A DNA stretch of 64,000 nucleotides from Microvirga sp. ACRRW (GCF_022346925.1 NZ_JAKRNJ010000004.1:434001-498000), one strand, 5' to 3'. Numbered from the stretch's first letter, positions 41,115-50,695 are shown. Notes: a model not told the origin generated them from the letters alone. Program-made: numbers and translations.

Positions 41115-42620
41115 ATGAATGCAGGCACCTTCAAGGACACCTCCGTCTTTCCGGATCCCACCTACAAGGAGACCGTGCTTCGCCCGCTCTTCGACGGCGC
41201 GAAGGATCATCACGTGGAGGGCTTCCGTCTCATCGACCGGGCTCACCTCGTCATGCTCCATGAGACCGGCATCCTCACCATCGAACAGGCGCGACCCATC
41301 GCGCAGGCTCTGGAAGCCATCGACCGCGAGATCGATGTCAGCGCGCTCACCTATACCGGCGAGGTGGAGGATTTCTTCTTCCTGATCGAGAAGGAGCTGC
41401 GCAAGCGCCTCGGACCGGATCTCGCGGGCCGCTTGCACACGGCGCGCTCGCGCAACGACATCGATCACACGCTCTTCAAGCTCGGCTTGAAGCACCGCAT
41501 CGATCCGTTGCTGGAGCGGATGGTTCGTCTCGCCGAGACCCTCACCGCAGTGGCCGAGCGGGAAAGCAACACGCTCATCGTCGCCTATACCCACGGACAG
41601 CCGGCGCAGCCCACCGTCTTTGGGCATTACCTCTCCGCGGTTCTCGAAACCGTCCTGCGCGACATCGCGCGGCTCGAAGCGGCCCGCGACATCGTGGATC
41701 GCTCTCCGATGGGTGCTGCCGCCATTACCACGAGCGGTTTTCCCATCGACCGCGACCTGATGGCCCGTCTTCTCGGCTTCAGCCGCCCGCTGCAGAATTC
41801 CTATAGCTGCATCGCGTCCATCGACTACATCACTTCGACCTATTCCGCGATCGAGCTGACTTTCCTGCATCTCGGCCGTTTTATCCAGGATTTGCAATTT
41901 TGGACGAGCTTCGAGGTCGGCCAGGTCTATGTGCCCAATGCCTTCGTGCAGATCAGCTCGATCATGCCCCAGAAGCGCAATCCCGTCCCCATCGAGCATA
42001 TGCGCCATCTGGCGTCCCAGACCGTCGGACGCGCGCAGGCCATGCTCACCATCATGCACAACACGCCGTTCACTGACATGAACGACAGCGAGGGCGAGAG
42101 CCAGGGCTTCGGCTACGGCGCCTTCGAGAGCGGCGGCCGCGTTCTAGATCTGCTCACCGCGCTCGTGCCCGCACTTCGCATCAATCCCGACCGGGTTCGC
42201 CAGAACATCCGCCGCAGCTGCATCACGGTGACGGAACTCGCGGACAGCCTGGTGCGCCGCGAAGGTCTGTCGTTCCGTGAAGCGCATGAGATCGCAGCCG
42301 AGGTCGCCCGCACCGTTGTCGCCATCGAAGGCGACATCGCGGTAGACGGCTATGATGCCTTCCACGAATCCTTCGAGCGCTGCACGAAGCGCCGCACCGC
42401 CATCGACAAGGCGCAATTCGCCGAGATTGTCTCGCCCGAAAACTTCGTCGCCGTGCGCGACCGTTTCGGCGGGCCTGCTCCCAAGGCGCTGGCACAGGCG
42501 ATTGCCGGATACAAGCAGGAGATTGCGGGCATCCGCGCCCGCATGAGCGAGAGCGCGCAACGCGCGAAAAGCTCCGCCCAAGATCTTCAATCCCGTTTCA
42601 CCGCACTTCTCGGAGCCTGA
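41115..42620 (+). CDS. Argininosuccinate lyase-like protein (ASL/fumarase superfamily)
   Basis: 501 aa, longer than housekeeping ArgH (about 460). Superfamily signatures: HTARSRNDIDHTLFKLGLK in the C1 region, the C2-type catalytic region HGQPAQPTVFGHYL, and the C3 loop QISSIMPQKRNPVPIEH. Members eliminate a C-N or C-O bond and usually release fumarate. Sitting between sugar permease and ATPase genes, with 4-bp and 1-bp spacing, it is unlikely to serve arginine synthesis; it may act on an N-substituted (for example aspartate- or succinate-linked) imported compound. EDDS lyase is a precedent for divergent ASL members. Confidence 0.88.
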   Translation: MNAGTFKDTSVFPDPTYKETVLRPLFDGAKDHHVEGFRLIDRAHLVMLHETGILTIEQARPIAQALEAIDREIDVSALTYTGEVEDFFFLIEKELRKRLGPDLAGRLHTARSRNDIDHTLFKLGLKHRIDPLLERMVRLAETLTAVAERESNTLIVAYTHGQPAQPTVFGHYLSAVLETVLRDIARLEAARDIVDRSPMGAAAITTSGFPIDRDLMARLLGFSRPLQNSYSCIASIDYITSTYSAIELTFLHLGRFIQDLQFWTSFEVGQVYVPNAFVQISSIMPQKRNPVPIEHMRHLASQTVGRAQAMLTIMHNTPFTDMNDSEGESQGFGYGAFESGGRVLDLLTALVPALRINPDRVRQNIRRSCITVTELADSLVRREGLSFREAHEIAAEVARTVVAIEGDIAVDGYDAFHESFERCTKRRTAIDKAQFAEIVSPENFVAVRDRFGGPAPKALAQAIAGYKQEIAGIRARMSESAQRAKSSAQDLQSRFTALLGA

Positions 42621-43693
42621 TGATGGCAACCATCGAACTTGATCGCCTCGTCAAACGCTATGGGCAGACGACCGTGGTCCACGGGATTGATCTCTCGATC
42701 CGGGACGGCGAATTCGTCGTGCTGGTCGGCCCCTCCGGCTGCGGCAAGTCGACGACTTTGCGCATGATCGCGGGTCTCGAAGAGATCAGCGGCGGCGAGA
42801 TCCGCATCGACGGGCGCGTCGTCAACGATCTCCAGCCCAAGGACAGGAACATCGCCATGGTGTTCCAGAACTACGCCATCTATCCGCATATGAGCGTGGC
42901 AGAGAACATCGCCTTCGGCCTCTATCGCTCGAAGCTCTCGAAAGCCGAGAAACGCCAGCGCGTCGAGGAGGTTGCTGCAACACTCGGCCTGACGCCATAT
43001 CTGGAGCGTCGCCCCTCGGCGCTTTCCGGCGGACAGCGCCAGCGCGTTGCCATCGGGCGCGCCATGGTGCGCGATCCCGCCGCGTTCCTTTTCGACGAGC
43101 CCCTTTCCAATCTCGATGCCCAGCTGCGCACGCAAATGCGCATCGAGATCAAGCGGCTTCACCATCGCCTCGGCACCACATCGGTTTTCGTCACGCACGA
43201 TCAGGTCGAGGCCATGACCATGGCCGACAGGATCGTCGTGATGCGCGATGGGCGCATCCTGCAGGTGGGAACGCCGCTGGAACTCTACGAAAAGCCGGTC
43301 GATGTCTTCACCGCGCGCTTCATCGGCAGCCCGACCATGAACCTGATCCCCGCCGCCTTGCGTGATGGCGGAGCGGATCTGTCGCTGGGCGGCTCGGTCC
43401 GGGTTCCGCATGCAACGGCCACCACGTCCGACATTCTCGTCGGCGCGCGCCCGCAGGATCTCATCCCGACGAGCAACGGCGCGCAGGGCCTCACCGTCTC
43501 CGGCACGGTTGCCGTCGTGGAAACCTTGGGCTCCGAGACGCTCGTTCATATCGAGAGCGGCGGCCAGACCATCATCGGCTCCGCGCCCGGACGCCAGATT
43601 CCGCGCATCGGCGAGCAGCTGACGTTCCATGCTCCTGCCGAGAGGCTCTATTTCTTCGACAAGGCGACAGAGAAGGCGTTGACGACCCAATGA
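42620..43693 (+). CDS. Sugar ABC transporter ATP-binding protein (UgpC/MsmK type)
   Basis: 357 aa from the first of two adjacent ATGs (the second is at 42623); GGAG lies just upstream. Walker A GPSGCGKSTT, signature LSGGQRQRVAIG, Walker B FLFDEPLSNLD, switch His in VFVTHDQVEAM, followed by a C-terminal TOBE/OB domain (about residue 235 on) typical of CUT1 ATPases. Overlaps the lyase stop by one base and the kinase start by 4 bp. Confidence 0.94.
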   Translation: MMATIELDRLVKRYGQTTVVHGIDLSIRDGEFVVLVGPSGCGKSTTLRMIAGLEEISGGEIRIDGRVVNDLQPKDRNIAMVFQNYAIYPHMSVAENIAFGLYRSKLSKAEKRQRVEEVAATLGLTPYLERRPSALSGGQRQRVAIGRAMVRDPAAFLFDEPLSNLDAQLRTQMRIEIKRLHHRLGTTSVFVTHDQVEAMTMADRIVVMRDGRILQVGTPLELYEKPVDVFTARFIGSPTMNLIPAALRDGGADLSLGGSVRVPHATATTSDILVGARPQDLIPTSNGAQGLTVSGTVAVVETLGSETLVHIESGGQTIIGSAPGRQIPRIGEQLTFHAPAERLYFFDKATEKALTTQ

Positions 43694-44586
43694 GCGGAAA
43701 GCCTTCCGAACGCAGCAAGGTCGTGTGCCTCGGGCGAACCTATTGCGACATCATCTTCACGGGCCTGCAGGAGATGCCGGTGCTCGGCCGCGAGCGTTTC
43801 GCACAAGACGTGACGATCGCGGCGGGGGGCGGGGCCTATATCACGGCAGCCCACCTTGCATCGCTCGGCCGTCCCGCGTCACTCCTCACGCGGCTCGGCA
43901 CCGATCCTCTCTCGCAGAGCCTCGATCCGGAATTCGAGGCCAGTGGGATTGACCTGTCCTTCATCGAGCGGTCTGACGATGCCGGCCCCCAACCGACCGT
44001 CGCCTTGATCAAGGACGGAGAGCGCGCTTTCGTATCCCGCCGCGCCGGCGGCTCCCGACCTTCGACTCTGAAGCAGGCGCTCTCTGCCCCTGACATCGCG
44101 CATCTGCATATCGCAGAATTTGCAACTCTTGCAGACAATCCGGATGTGATCGCCATGGCGCGAAGCCACGGCCTGACGGTCTCACTCGACCCCAGTTGGG
44201 ACGATCAACTGATCCGCCAAGGCGCTGACTTCTTCGAGATTTGTGCTGGCGTCGATATCTTCCTCCCAAACGTCGAGGAAGGAAAAGCGCTGACCGGCGA
44301 AAGCTCGGTGGAGGCGATCCTGCGCAGCTTAGCGGAAAGGTTTTCCGTGGTCGTGCTGAAGCGCGGTGAACATGGCGCAGTAGCCTCGCGCGGGTCGACT
44401 TGCGTTTCGGCTGCAGCGCTTCCTGTCAATGTGGTCGACACGACAGGAGCTGGCGATGCTTTCAACGCCGGCTTCCTGAACGCTTGGCTCCAAAGCTCGG
44501 ACCTTCAGAGAAGCCTCGGGGCCGGCATTGCAGCAGGTGCCCTCTCCGTTCAGTCGGTAGGCGGAGTTCCATCGCGCCAGTCATGA
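43690..44586 (+). CDS. PfkB family carbohydrate kinase
   Basis: 298 aa. Ribokinase-like fold with N-terminal AAGGGAYITAAHLASLG (substrate lid, glycine pair) and the C-terminal anion-hole/ATP signature DTTGAGDAFNAGFL with catalytic Asp. Probably phosphorylates the sugar released by the cluster's enzymes. ATG overlaps the ABC ATPase stop. It ends the six-gene plus-strand operon. Confidence 0.92.
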   Translation: MSGKPSERSKVVCLGRTYCDIIFTGLQEMPVLGRERFAQDVTIAAGGGAYITAAHLASLGRPASLLTRLGTDPLSQSLDPEFEASGIDLSFIERSDDAGPQPTVALIKDGERAFVSRRAGGSRPSTLKQALSAPDIAHLHIAEFATLADNPDVIAMARSHGLTVSLDPSWDDQLIRQGADFFEICAGVDIFLPNVEEGKALTGESSVEAILRSLAERFSVVVLKRGEHGAVASRGSTCVSAAALPVNVVDTTGAGDAFNAGFLNAWLQSSDLQRSLGAGIAAGALSVQSVGGVPSRQS

Positions 44587-44703
44587 TGGTGAGATGAGCT
44601 CGGTGCCTGCGCAGAAACTCTCAGCCCGTCTCCCCAGAGTACGTGTACTCAGGATGTCTGATGCCGATGTGTTATTACCCTTCTATCCACTGAGACGGAT
44701 TGC

Positions 44704-45426
44704 CTATCTTACCTGACCATATCGCGCATCCTGGATTTCCCGCGTCCTTTGGTCGATCCAGGCCCGATCCGTGATCCCCGATGGATTGGTGCGGGTGGCC
44801 ATGGCTTCCATGAAGGCGAGGAATCGCTCGTGAGCCACGCCGTATAGCCGGCGCAGCTCTTCCAGGGGCTCCGGATGATCGTCCACCCTTAAGTCCAGCA
44901 TCGGATAAGGCTCGGTGTGCCAGATTTTGAGCGCGGCCGATTGCTTGCCGCGCTTGTCGCCGCCTTCCGCCTGTCCTGCATCGAGCGCCCTCATGAGGCG
45001 TTCTGCGAAGGGAACATCCGCATGACGCTTGAAGGCCTCCAGCGTCGCCTCGAGGACGGTGGGGCCCGCGAGCATATTGCCGGCAACCGAGACGCCGTCC
45101 TCCGCGCGATGACCGCACCAATCCACGCATTCCCGCCCCGTATGCGCGGCTGTGCGGCCCTCCCGATCGATGACATGGAGCTGGCGCACGTGCCGTCCGG
45201 GATCGGCGGCCGTGAGAATCCCTACGATCTCTTCGGCGCTTCTCCCCTCCGCGAGCAGACGTAAGCCATCATAACCGTAAAGCGGATTGACGAAGGCTTG
45301 CGTCGCCAGCGCACCCAGCTGCGCGGCGCCGTAGGGGCAGAGGGCGCCGACCGCGAAGAACTTCGTGGTGACGGCAACGCCGAAGGCACCGGTCTTAAGG
45401 TCCTTGGCGATGATCGACCAGGTCAC
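44704..45426 (-). CDS. DUF1028 domain protein (Ntn-hydrolase-like)
   Basis: 240 aa. Starts MTWSIIAKDLKTGAFGVAVTTKFFAVGALCPY, the characteristic DUF1028 N-terminus, with GVSVAGNMLAGPTVLEA in the middle and a C-terminal acidic extension. The fold is related to N-terminal nucleophile hydrolases; enzyme activity is not established. It begins 12 bp after the gamma-glutamyltransferase stop and ends the GntR-led operon, so a role in handling the imported peptide is likely. Confidence 0.88.
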   Translation of the reverse strand: MTWSIIAKDLKTGAFGVAVTTKFFAVGALCPYGAAQLGALATQAFVNPLYGYDGLRLLAEGRSAEEIVGILTAADPGRHVRQLHVIDREGRTAAHTGRECVDWCGHRAEDGVSVAGNMLAGPTVLEATLEAFKRHADVPFAERLMRALDAGQAEGGDKRGKQSAALKIWHTEPYPMLDLRVDDHPEPLEELRRLYGVAHERFLAFMEAMATRTNPSGITDRAWIDQRTREIQDARYGQVR

Positions 45427-45438
45427 GATACCGTTTCC

Positions 45439-47232
45439 TTATCGACCGACCGCATAGGCCTGCATCAGGCGCGGCGTGGCGGCGCCGTGCAGCAGTCCGT
45501 CCTTATCGCGGCTCGCGGCCACAAGACGACCGACGGTCCACTCGGGGGCAACCTCGACATCATGGCCACGGGCGCGCAGGTCACCGAGCACCTCCTCGCC
45601 GAAGCTCTCCTCGGCCATGAGATGGCCGGGCTTCTGCTCGCGCGGATAAAAGGATGACGGAAAATGCGCTGTATGCGCCATGGGCAAGTCGATGACCTCC
45701 TGAAGGTTCAGCCCGTGATGAGCATGACGGAGGAAGAGGAGCAATTGCCACTGCTCCTGCTGATCGCCACCGGGCGAGCCGAAGACCATGTAGGGCTCGC
45801 CGTCCTTCTCAGCGAGCGTCGGCGTGAGCGTGGTGCGCGGGCGCTTGCCCGGTTCCAGGCTCGCAGGCAACCCTTCTTCCAGCCAGAACATCTGGGCCCG
45901 CGAATTGAGCATGAATCCAAGCTCCGGGATAACCGGCGAGGATTGCAGCCAGCCGCCGGAAGGCATGGCGGCAATCATATTGCCGAAGCGGTCGACGACA
46001 TCGATATGCACCGTGTCGCCGCGCCGCGCCGAGCGCATGGAAGCGAGCGTCGGCTCGCCGCCGGAAACCTTGCGGTCCGTCGTGGAAAGATCGCGCAACG
46101 CCGCCAGCGTGCGCTCGACCTGCGATTCATAACCGGGCACCGTGCCAGGGCGCAGCTCCCGGGAGGCCTTGTCTGTGATCAGCTTGCGGCGTTCGTTGTT
46201 GTACGCGTCGGATAAAAGCGTCTCGATCGGCACGTCCACGAAGTTCGGATCACCGTAATAGGCCTCGCGATCGGCGAATGCGAGCTTCATGGCCTCGGCC
46301 AGCGTGTGAATGAACTCGCCGCTGGTCGGTCCCATCTTGGTGAGGTCGAAGCCTTTCAGCAACGCCAGCGTCTGCAGGAACACCGGCCCCTGTCCCCAGG
46401 GCCTGATCTTGTTGACGCGGAAGTTGTGATACTCATAGGTCTGCGGCGCGTCATAGCTCGCGGACCACCTCGCCATGTCGTCGGCCGTGAGAACGCCGCG
46501 GTGTCGCGATCCGCTTTGGTCCATCACTTCCGTCTTACGCACGAAGGCATCGATGGCCTCTGCCACGAAGCCCTTATAGAAAGCGTTGCGCGCAGCTTCG
46601 ATCTGGGCCTCGCGATTGCTGCCTTTCGTCTCCGCCTCACGAATGATGCGCTTCCAGGTTTCGGCGAGCTGTGGATTGCGGAAGAGAGCCTTCGGCTTCG
46701 GCGCCTCGCCCCCCGGCAGGAAGACGGCGGCGGAGGTCGGCCATTCCTTCAGGAAAAAGTCCTTCAGGTCATTGATGGTGTTGGACACGCGCGGCAGAAG
46801 CGGATGACCCTGCTCGGCATAATAAATCGCGGGCTCAAGCACATCGCGCAAGCTGAGCATGCCGTGATCGCGCAGCAGAAGCATCCATGCATCGAACGCG
46901 CCGGGAATGACCGTGGCGAGCAGGCCGTTGCCGGGAATGAGCTTGAGGCCCTCGTTCTTGTAATGCGCAATGGTTGCGCCCTTGGGCGCAGTGCCCTGGC
47001 CACAGAGCACTTCCACCTTCTTGGTCTTTGCCGAATAGAACACCGCCGGCACTTCGCCGGAAGGGCCGACGAGATGCGGCTCGACTACCTGAAGCACGAA
47101 GCCGGAGGCGACGCAGGCATCGAAGGCGTTGCCGCCTTTCTCCAGCATTGCCATGCCGGCGGCGGAAGCCAGCCAATGGGTGGAGGTGACGATGCCGAAG
47201 GTGCCGAGAATTTCAGGCCGTGTCGTGAACAT
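45439..47232 (-). CDS. Gamma-glutamyltransferase family protein without signal peptide
   Basis: 597 aa from ATG 47232. N-terminal GIVTSTHWLASAAGMAMLEKGGNAFDA and the catalytic Thr in RRGDTVHIDVVDRFGNM (start of the small subunit after autocleavage) match the GGT family; GSPGGDQQEQW corresponds to the conserved GSPGG region. E. coli GGT is periplasmic, but here no signal peptide is seen, pointing to a cytoplasmic enzyme acting on imported gamma-glutamyl or similar compounds. An upstream ATG (47316) overlaps the permease gene and is not used. Confidence 0.9.
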   Translation of the reverse strand: MFTTRPEILGTFGIVTSTHWLASAAGMAMLEKGGNAFDACVASGFVLQVVEPHLVGPSGEVPAVFYSAKTKKVEVLCGQGTAPKGATIAHYKNEGLKLIPGNGLLATVIPGAFDAWMLLLRDHGMLSLRDVLEPAIYYAEQGHPLLPRVSNTINDLKDFFLKEWPTSAAVFLPGGEAPKPKALFRNPQLAETWKRIIREAETKGSNREAQIEAARNAFYKGFVAEAIDAFVRKTEVMDQSGSRHRGVLTADDMARWSASYDAPQTYEYHNFRVNKIRPWGQGPVFLQTLALLKGFDLTKMGPTSGEFIHTLAEAMKLAFADREAYYGDPNFVDVPIETLLSDAYNNERRKLITDKASRELRPGTVPGYESQVERTLAALRDLSTTDRKVSGGEPTLASMRSARRGDTVHIDVVDRFGNMIAAMPSGGWLQSSPVIPELGFMLNSRAQMFWLEEGLPASLEPGKRPRTTLTPTLAEKDGEPYMVFGSPGGDQQEQWQLLLFLRHAHHGLNLQEVIDLPMAHTAHFPSSFYPREQKPGHLMAEESFGEEVLGDLRARGHDVEVAPEWTVGRLVAASRDKDGLLHGAATPRLMQAYAVGR

Positions 47233-47257
47233 ATGAGTTTTCCGAAGTTGGCGTTTA

Positions 47258-48133
47258 TTACTGTTCGCGAGGATCGAGCGCGTCGCGCAGACCATCGCCG
47301 AGAAGGTTGAAGCCAAGCACGATCAGGAAGATCGCCGAGCCGGGGAAGATCGACATCCAGGGCGCCTGATCCATGAAGTTCTTGGCCGTATTCAGCATGG
47401 AGCCCCAGGACGGATTCGGCGGCTGCTGTCCGAGACCGAGGAACGAGAGGCTCGCCTCCGCAATGATCGCGGTTGCGATGGTGAGCGTGCCCTGCACCAG
47501 GATCGGCGGCAGCACGTTCGGCAGAATGTAGCGAACGAGAATCCAGAAATCGGGCAGGCCGATAGCCCGGGCGCCTTCCACGTAATCCTCCGCCTTCACG
47601 GTCAGCACCTGGCCACGCGTGAGGCGGATGAAGATCGGCATGGCCGAGAGACCGATGGCGATCATCGCGTTCGTGAGGCTTGGGCCCAGGAACGCCGCAA
47701 GCGCGATAGCGAAGATCAGGAACGGGATCGCCAGCATGGCATCCGTGGCGCGGGAGATCGCGGCATCGATCCACCCGCCGAAATAGCCCGAGATGAGACC
47801 GAAGGGCACGCCGAGCACGATGGCGATGAAGACCGAGACCACACCCGCCATGGTGGAGGCGCGCGCGCCCCACAGCATACGCGAGAGCGTATCGCGACCA
47901 AGTTCATCGGTGCCGAACCAGAACAGGGCCGAAGGTGCCTTGCGGATGCTTGTGAAACTCGGCTTGATCGGATCGTAGGGCGCGAGATAAGGCCCAACGA
48001 CGGCGACGAGGACGAAGAACAGCACGATCAAGCCACCGATAACGGCGCTCTTGTTCTTCAGGAACTTGGAGAGGACGCGGCTGCGCTTCTTGGGCAGCGC
48101 GAGATCGTCCGTGACAACGGCGGTGGCGGTCAT
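47258..48133 (-). CDS. Peptide ABC transporter permease (DppC type)
   Basis: 291 aa from ATG 48133, which overlaps the DppB stop (ATGA). N-terminal cytoplasmic tail then helix AVIGGLIVLFFVLVAVVGPYL, FGTDELGRDTLSRMLWG typical of DppC/OppC, EAA region YVEGARAIGLPDFWI and C-terminal SWGSMLNTAKNF. Inner membrane. Confidence 0.93.
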   Translation of the reverse strand: MTATAVVTDDLALPKKRSRVLSKFLKNKSAVIGGLIVLFFVLVAVVGPYLAPYDPIKPSFTSIRKAPSALFWFGTDELGRDTLSRMLWGARASTMAGVVSVFIAIVLGVPFGLISGYFGGWIDAAISRATDAMLAIPFLIFAIALAAFLGPSLTNAMIAIGLSAMPIFIRLTRGQVLTVKAEDYVEGARAIGLPDFWILVRYILPNVLPPILVQGTLTIATAIIAEASLSFLGLGQQPPNPSWGSMLNTAKNFMDQAPWMSIFPGSAIFLIVLGFNLLGDGLRDALDPREQ

Positions 48134-49077
48134 GTGGCGTGCCTCAAGCGGGGATTGACGAGGACATAGAGCACATCGGCCAGGAGGTTCATGAAGATGA
48201 AGCCGACAGCCGTGCAAAGCACCACGCCTTGCACCACGGCATAGTCGCGGTTGAACACCGCATCCACGATCAGCTTTCCGAACCCGGGAATGGTGAAGAT
48301 CTGCTCGGTCAGCACCGCGCCTGCGAGCAGTTCACCGAAGAGAAGCGTCGAGAGCGTCACGATGGGCACGAGCGCATTGCGCAGCGCATGTTTGAGGATG
48401 ACCTTGCGCGAGAGTAGGCCCTTGGCGCGGGCGGTGCGGATATAATCGGAGCGCATGACGCCGAGCATGGCGCTGCGGGTGTGGCGCATGAGACTTGCGG
48501 CGAGGCCCGTGCCGAGTACGAAGGCGGGCATCAGCATGGTCTTGATGTTGAGCCACAGGTCTTCGGTCGGCGGCACATAACCGGAAGCGGGCAACAGGCC
48601 CCAGCGCACGGAGACAAGCATGATGAGCATGATGCCGAGCCAGAAATTGGGGATAGACAGGCCGGAGAGCGCAATCACATTGGCGGCGTAATCTACGGGC
48701 GTCCCCTTTTTCACGGCGGAGACGATGCCGGCGGGAATGCCGATGGCGAGCGCCACGATCATCGCCATAACGGCGAGTTCGAGCGTCACGGGGAGCTTGC
48801 TGAGGATGAGGGTGAGCACCGGAATGTCCGTGCGCAGCGAGATGCCGAGATTGCCGGTCAGCGCCGATCCGATCCACGCGAAATATTGCACCGGAAGCGG
48901 ATCGTTCAGGCGGTACTTCTCGCGAAGATACTCAAGCACCTGCGGATCGCGCTCCTCGCCGGCCATGGTGAGAACGGGATCGCCCGGCAGGATCTTCTGC
49001 AAGGCAAAGACCAGCAACGACACGATGATGAGCGTCGGAATGGCAATCAGAATACGTCGTCCGATGTAGCGAAGCAT
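48130..49077 (-). CDS. Peptide ABC transporter permease (DppB type)
   Basis: 315 aa. N-terminal MLRYIGRRILIAIPTLIIVS and GDPVLTMAGEERDPQ belong to the DppB/OppB family; six helices; the EAA-like loop is YIRTARAKGLLSRKVILKH. It follows the binding-protein gene by 75 bp. Confidence 0.93.
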   Translation of the reverse strand: MLRYIGRRILIAIPTLIIVSLLVFALQKILPGDPVLTMAGEERDPQVLEYLREKYRLNDPLPVQYFAWIGSALTGNLGISLRTDIPVLTLILSKLPVTLELAVMAMIVALAIGIPAGIVSAVKKGTPVDYAANVIALSGLSIPNFWLGIMLIMLVSVRWGLLPASGYVPPTEDLWLNIKTMLMPAFVLGTGLAASLMRHTRSAMLGVMRSDYIRTARAKGLLSRKVILKHALRNALVPIVTLSTLLFGELLAGAVLTEQIFTIPGFGKLIVDAVFNRDYAVVQGVVLCTAVGFIFMNLLADVLYVLVNPRLRHAT

Positions 49078-49152
49078 CAGCGCAAATCATCCGCGAGAAG
49101 AACAGGAGGACGTGCCCGGCCGGTAAAGCCGGGCACGCGGTTCGTCAATCGG

Positions 49153-50652
49153 TTACGAGCCGAGCTTCACGCCCTTCAGGCGGATCATGCCGTCCGGATA
49201 GGGCTTGAAGCCCTGCATCTTCTTCGAGAGAACGAAGGGCCAGGGCTGGTAGTAGGTGTAGATGATCGGCAGGTCGTCCTTCAGGATTCCTTGAGCGGAA
49301 TCGTAGAGCTGCTTGCGCTTGGCCTCATCGTTGATGGAGCGTGCCTCGTTCAGCAGCTTGTCCACTTCCGCATTGCAGTAGCGCCCGTCGTTCAGGGCGC
49401 CCTTGCAGGTCGCGAAGGCGTGGATGTTGCCGTCGGGATCGACGCGGCCCGACCAGCCGATGATGTTGGCGTCGAAATTGCCGGCCTGCGCTTCCTTCTG
49501 CATGGCGGCGAATTCGGTCGGCCGCAACTTGATCTCGAAGCCCGCCTCGGCCGCCATGGCCTGCACGATTTCCGCGATCTGCTGGGTCGTAGTGCTTGTG
49601 CCGAAGGTCAGCTCGAACTGCACTTTCTCGACGCCAGCTTCCTTCAGGAGCTGCTTCGCCTTCGCCACATCGCGTTGGCCTGCTGCGAATTTCGGATTGT
49701 TGTAGGGGCTTGCCGCCGGGAAAGGCTGGCCCGCAGGCGGATAGATGCCGGCGCCTACCACCTCGTTGATCACATTGCGGTCGATGGACAGCTCGAGCGC
49801 CTGACGCACGCGCTTGTCCTGGCCGAGCGGGGTCTTCGCACGCTCGCCGTTATTGGTGTTGATGGTGATGCCCTGATAGCCGATGCCCGTGACGGGCGCG
49901 AAGACCAGGTTGGAATCGCTCTTGGCGGCAGGCACGTCGCTCGGCGCGAGGCGCTCGAGCATATCGAGATTGCCCGACTTGAGGTTCGCAAGACGGACCG
50001 TCGTGTCCGGAATCGGCTGGAAGACGACGCGGTCGAAGTTGAAGCTCTTGGCGTCCCAATGCTCCTTGAACTTTTCCAGTACGATGCGATCGTTCTGCAC
50101 GCGCTCGACGAACTTATAGGGACCGGAGCAGACCGGTTTCTGGCCAAAATCGGCGGAAGCCATCGCCTTCGGCGACAGGATCATGCCGGCACGATCCGAG
50201 AGCTGCGATACCAAGGTCGCGTCGGGTCGCGAAAGGTTGAGCTTTACCGTCAGGTCGTCGACCACGTCGACGCTCTCAACCGAGGTCAGCTCGCTCTTGC
50301 GCAAGGAATCGGGCAGCGTGCGGGCGCGGTCGAGATTGGCCTTCACCGCGGCGGCATCCATCTTCTCGCCGTCATGGAAGGTAACGCCCGGACGCAGCTT
50401 GAAGGTCAGCGCCTTGCCGTCGTCGCTCCAGCTCCACTCGGTGGCGAGCTCGGGCGCGAATTTCAGATCGGGCGTGATGTCCACGAGCTTGTTGCACAGT
50501 GACGTGAAAACGATACGGCCGACGAAGGTGCGCGCGCGATGCGGATCGAGTACGTCCGGGTCTTCGTTGAGGCCGATACGCAGGGTTTGTGCGGAGGCGG
50601 CGGTGCTCGCGAGGAGCCCGGCCGCCACGGCCAGGAGCAGTCTTTTCTTCAT
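49153..50652 (-). CDS. Peptide-type ABC transporter substrate-binding protein (family 5)
   Basis: 499 aa from ATG 50652, preceded by GGAGG. Signal peptide MKKRLLLAVAAGLLASTAASA, then the SBP family 5 fold (IGLNEDPDVLDPHRARTFVGR; FAPELATEWSWSDDGKALTF; LRPGVTFHDGEKMDAAAVKA). Periplasmic receptor; family 5 binds di/oligopeptides, glutathione, opines and others. No lipobox. Confidence 0.93.
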   Translation of the reverse strand: MKKRLLLAVAAGLLASTAASAQTLRIGLNEDPDVLDPHRARTFVGRIVFTSLCNKLVDITPDLKFAPELATEWSWSDDGKALTFKLRPGVTFHDGEKMDAAAVKANLDRARTLPDSLRKSELTSVESVDVVDDLTVKLNLSRPDATLVSQLSDRAGMILSPKAMASADFGQKPVCSGPYKFVERVQNDRIVLEKFKEHWDAKSFNFDRVVFQPIPDTTVRLANLKSGNLDMLERLAPSDVPAAKSDSNLVFAPVTGIGYQGITINTNNGERAKTPLGQDKRVRQALELSIDRNVINEVVGAGIYPPAGQPFPAASPYNNPKFAAGQRDVAKAKQLLKEAGVEKVQFELTFGTSTTTQQIAEIVQAMAAEAGFEIKLRPTEFAAMQKEAQAGNFDANIIGWSGRVDPDGNIHAFATCKGALNDGRYCNAEVDKLLNEARSINDEAKRKQLYDSAQGILKDDLPIIYTYYQPWPFVLSKKMQGFKPYPDGMIRLKGVKLGS

Positions 50653-50695
50653 TCCATAGTCCTCCAAGTCTTCCTCTGGATTTGTTTCACTTGGT

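Noticed and set aside
44637..44650. Palindrome GAGTAC-GT-GTACTC between convergent pfkB and DUF1028 genes
   Set aside because: Too short and no U-tract, so not a convincing terminator; no regulator start nearby.
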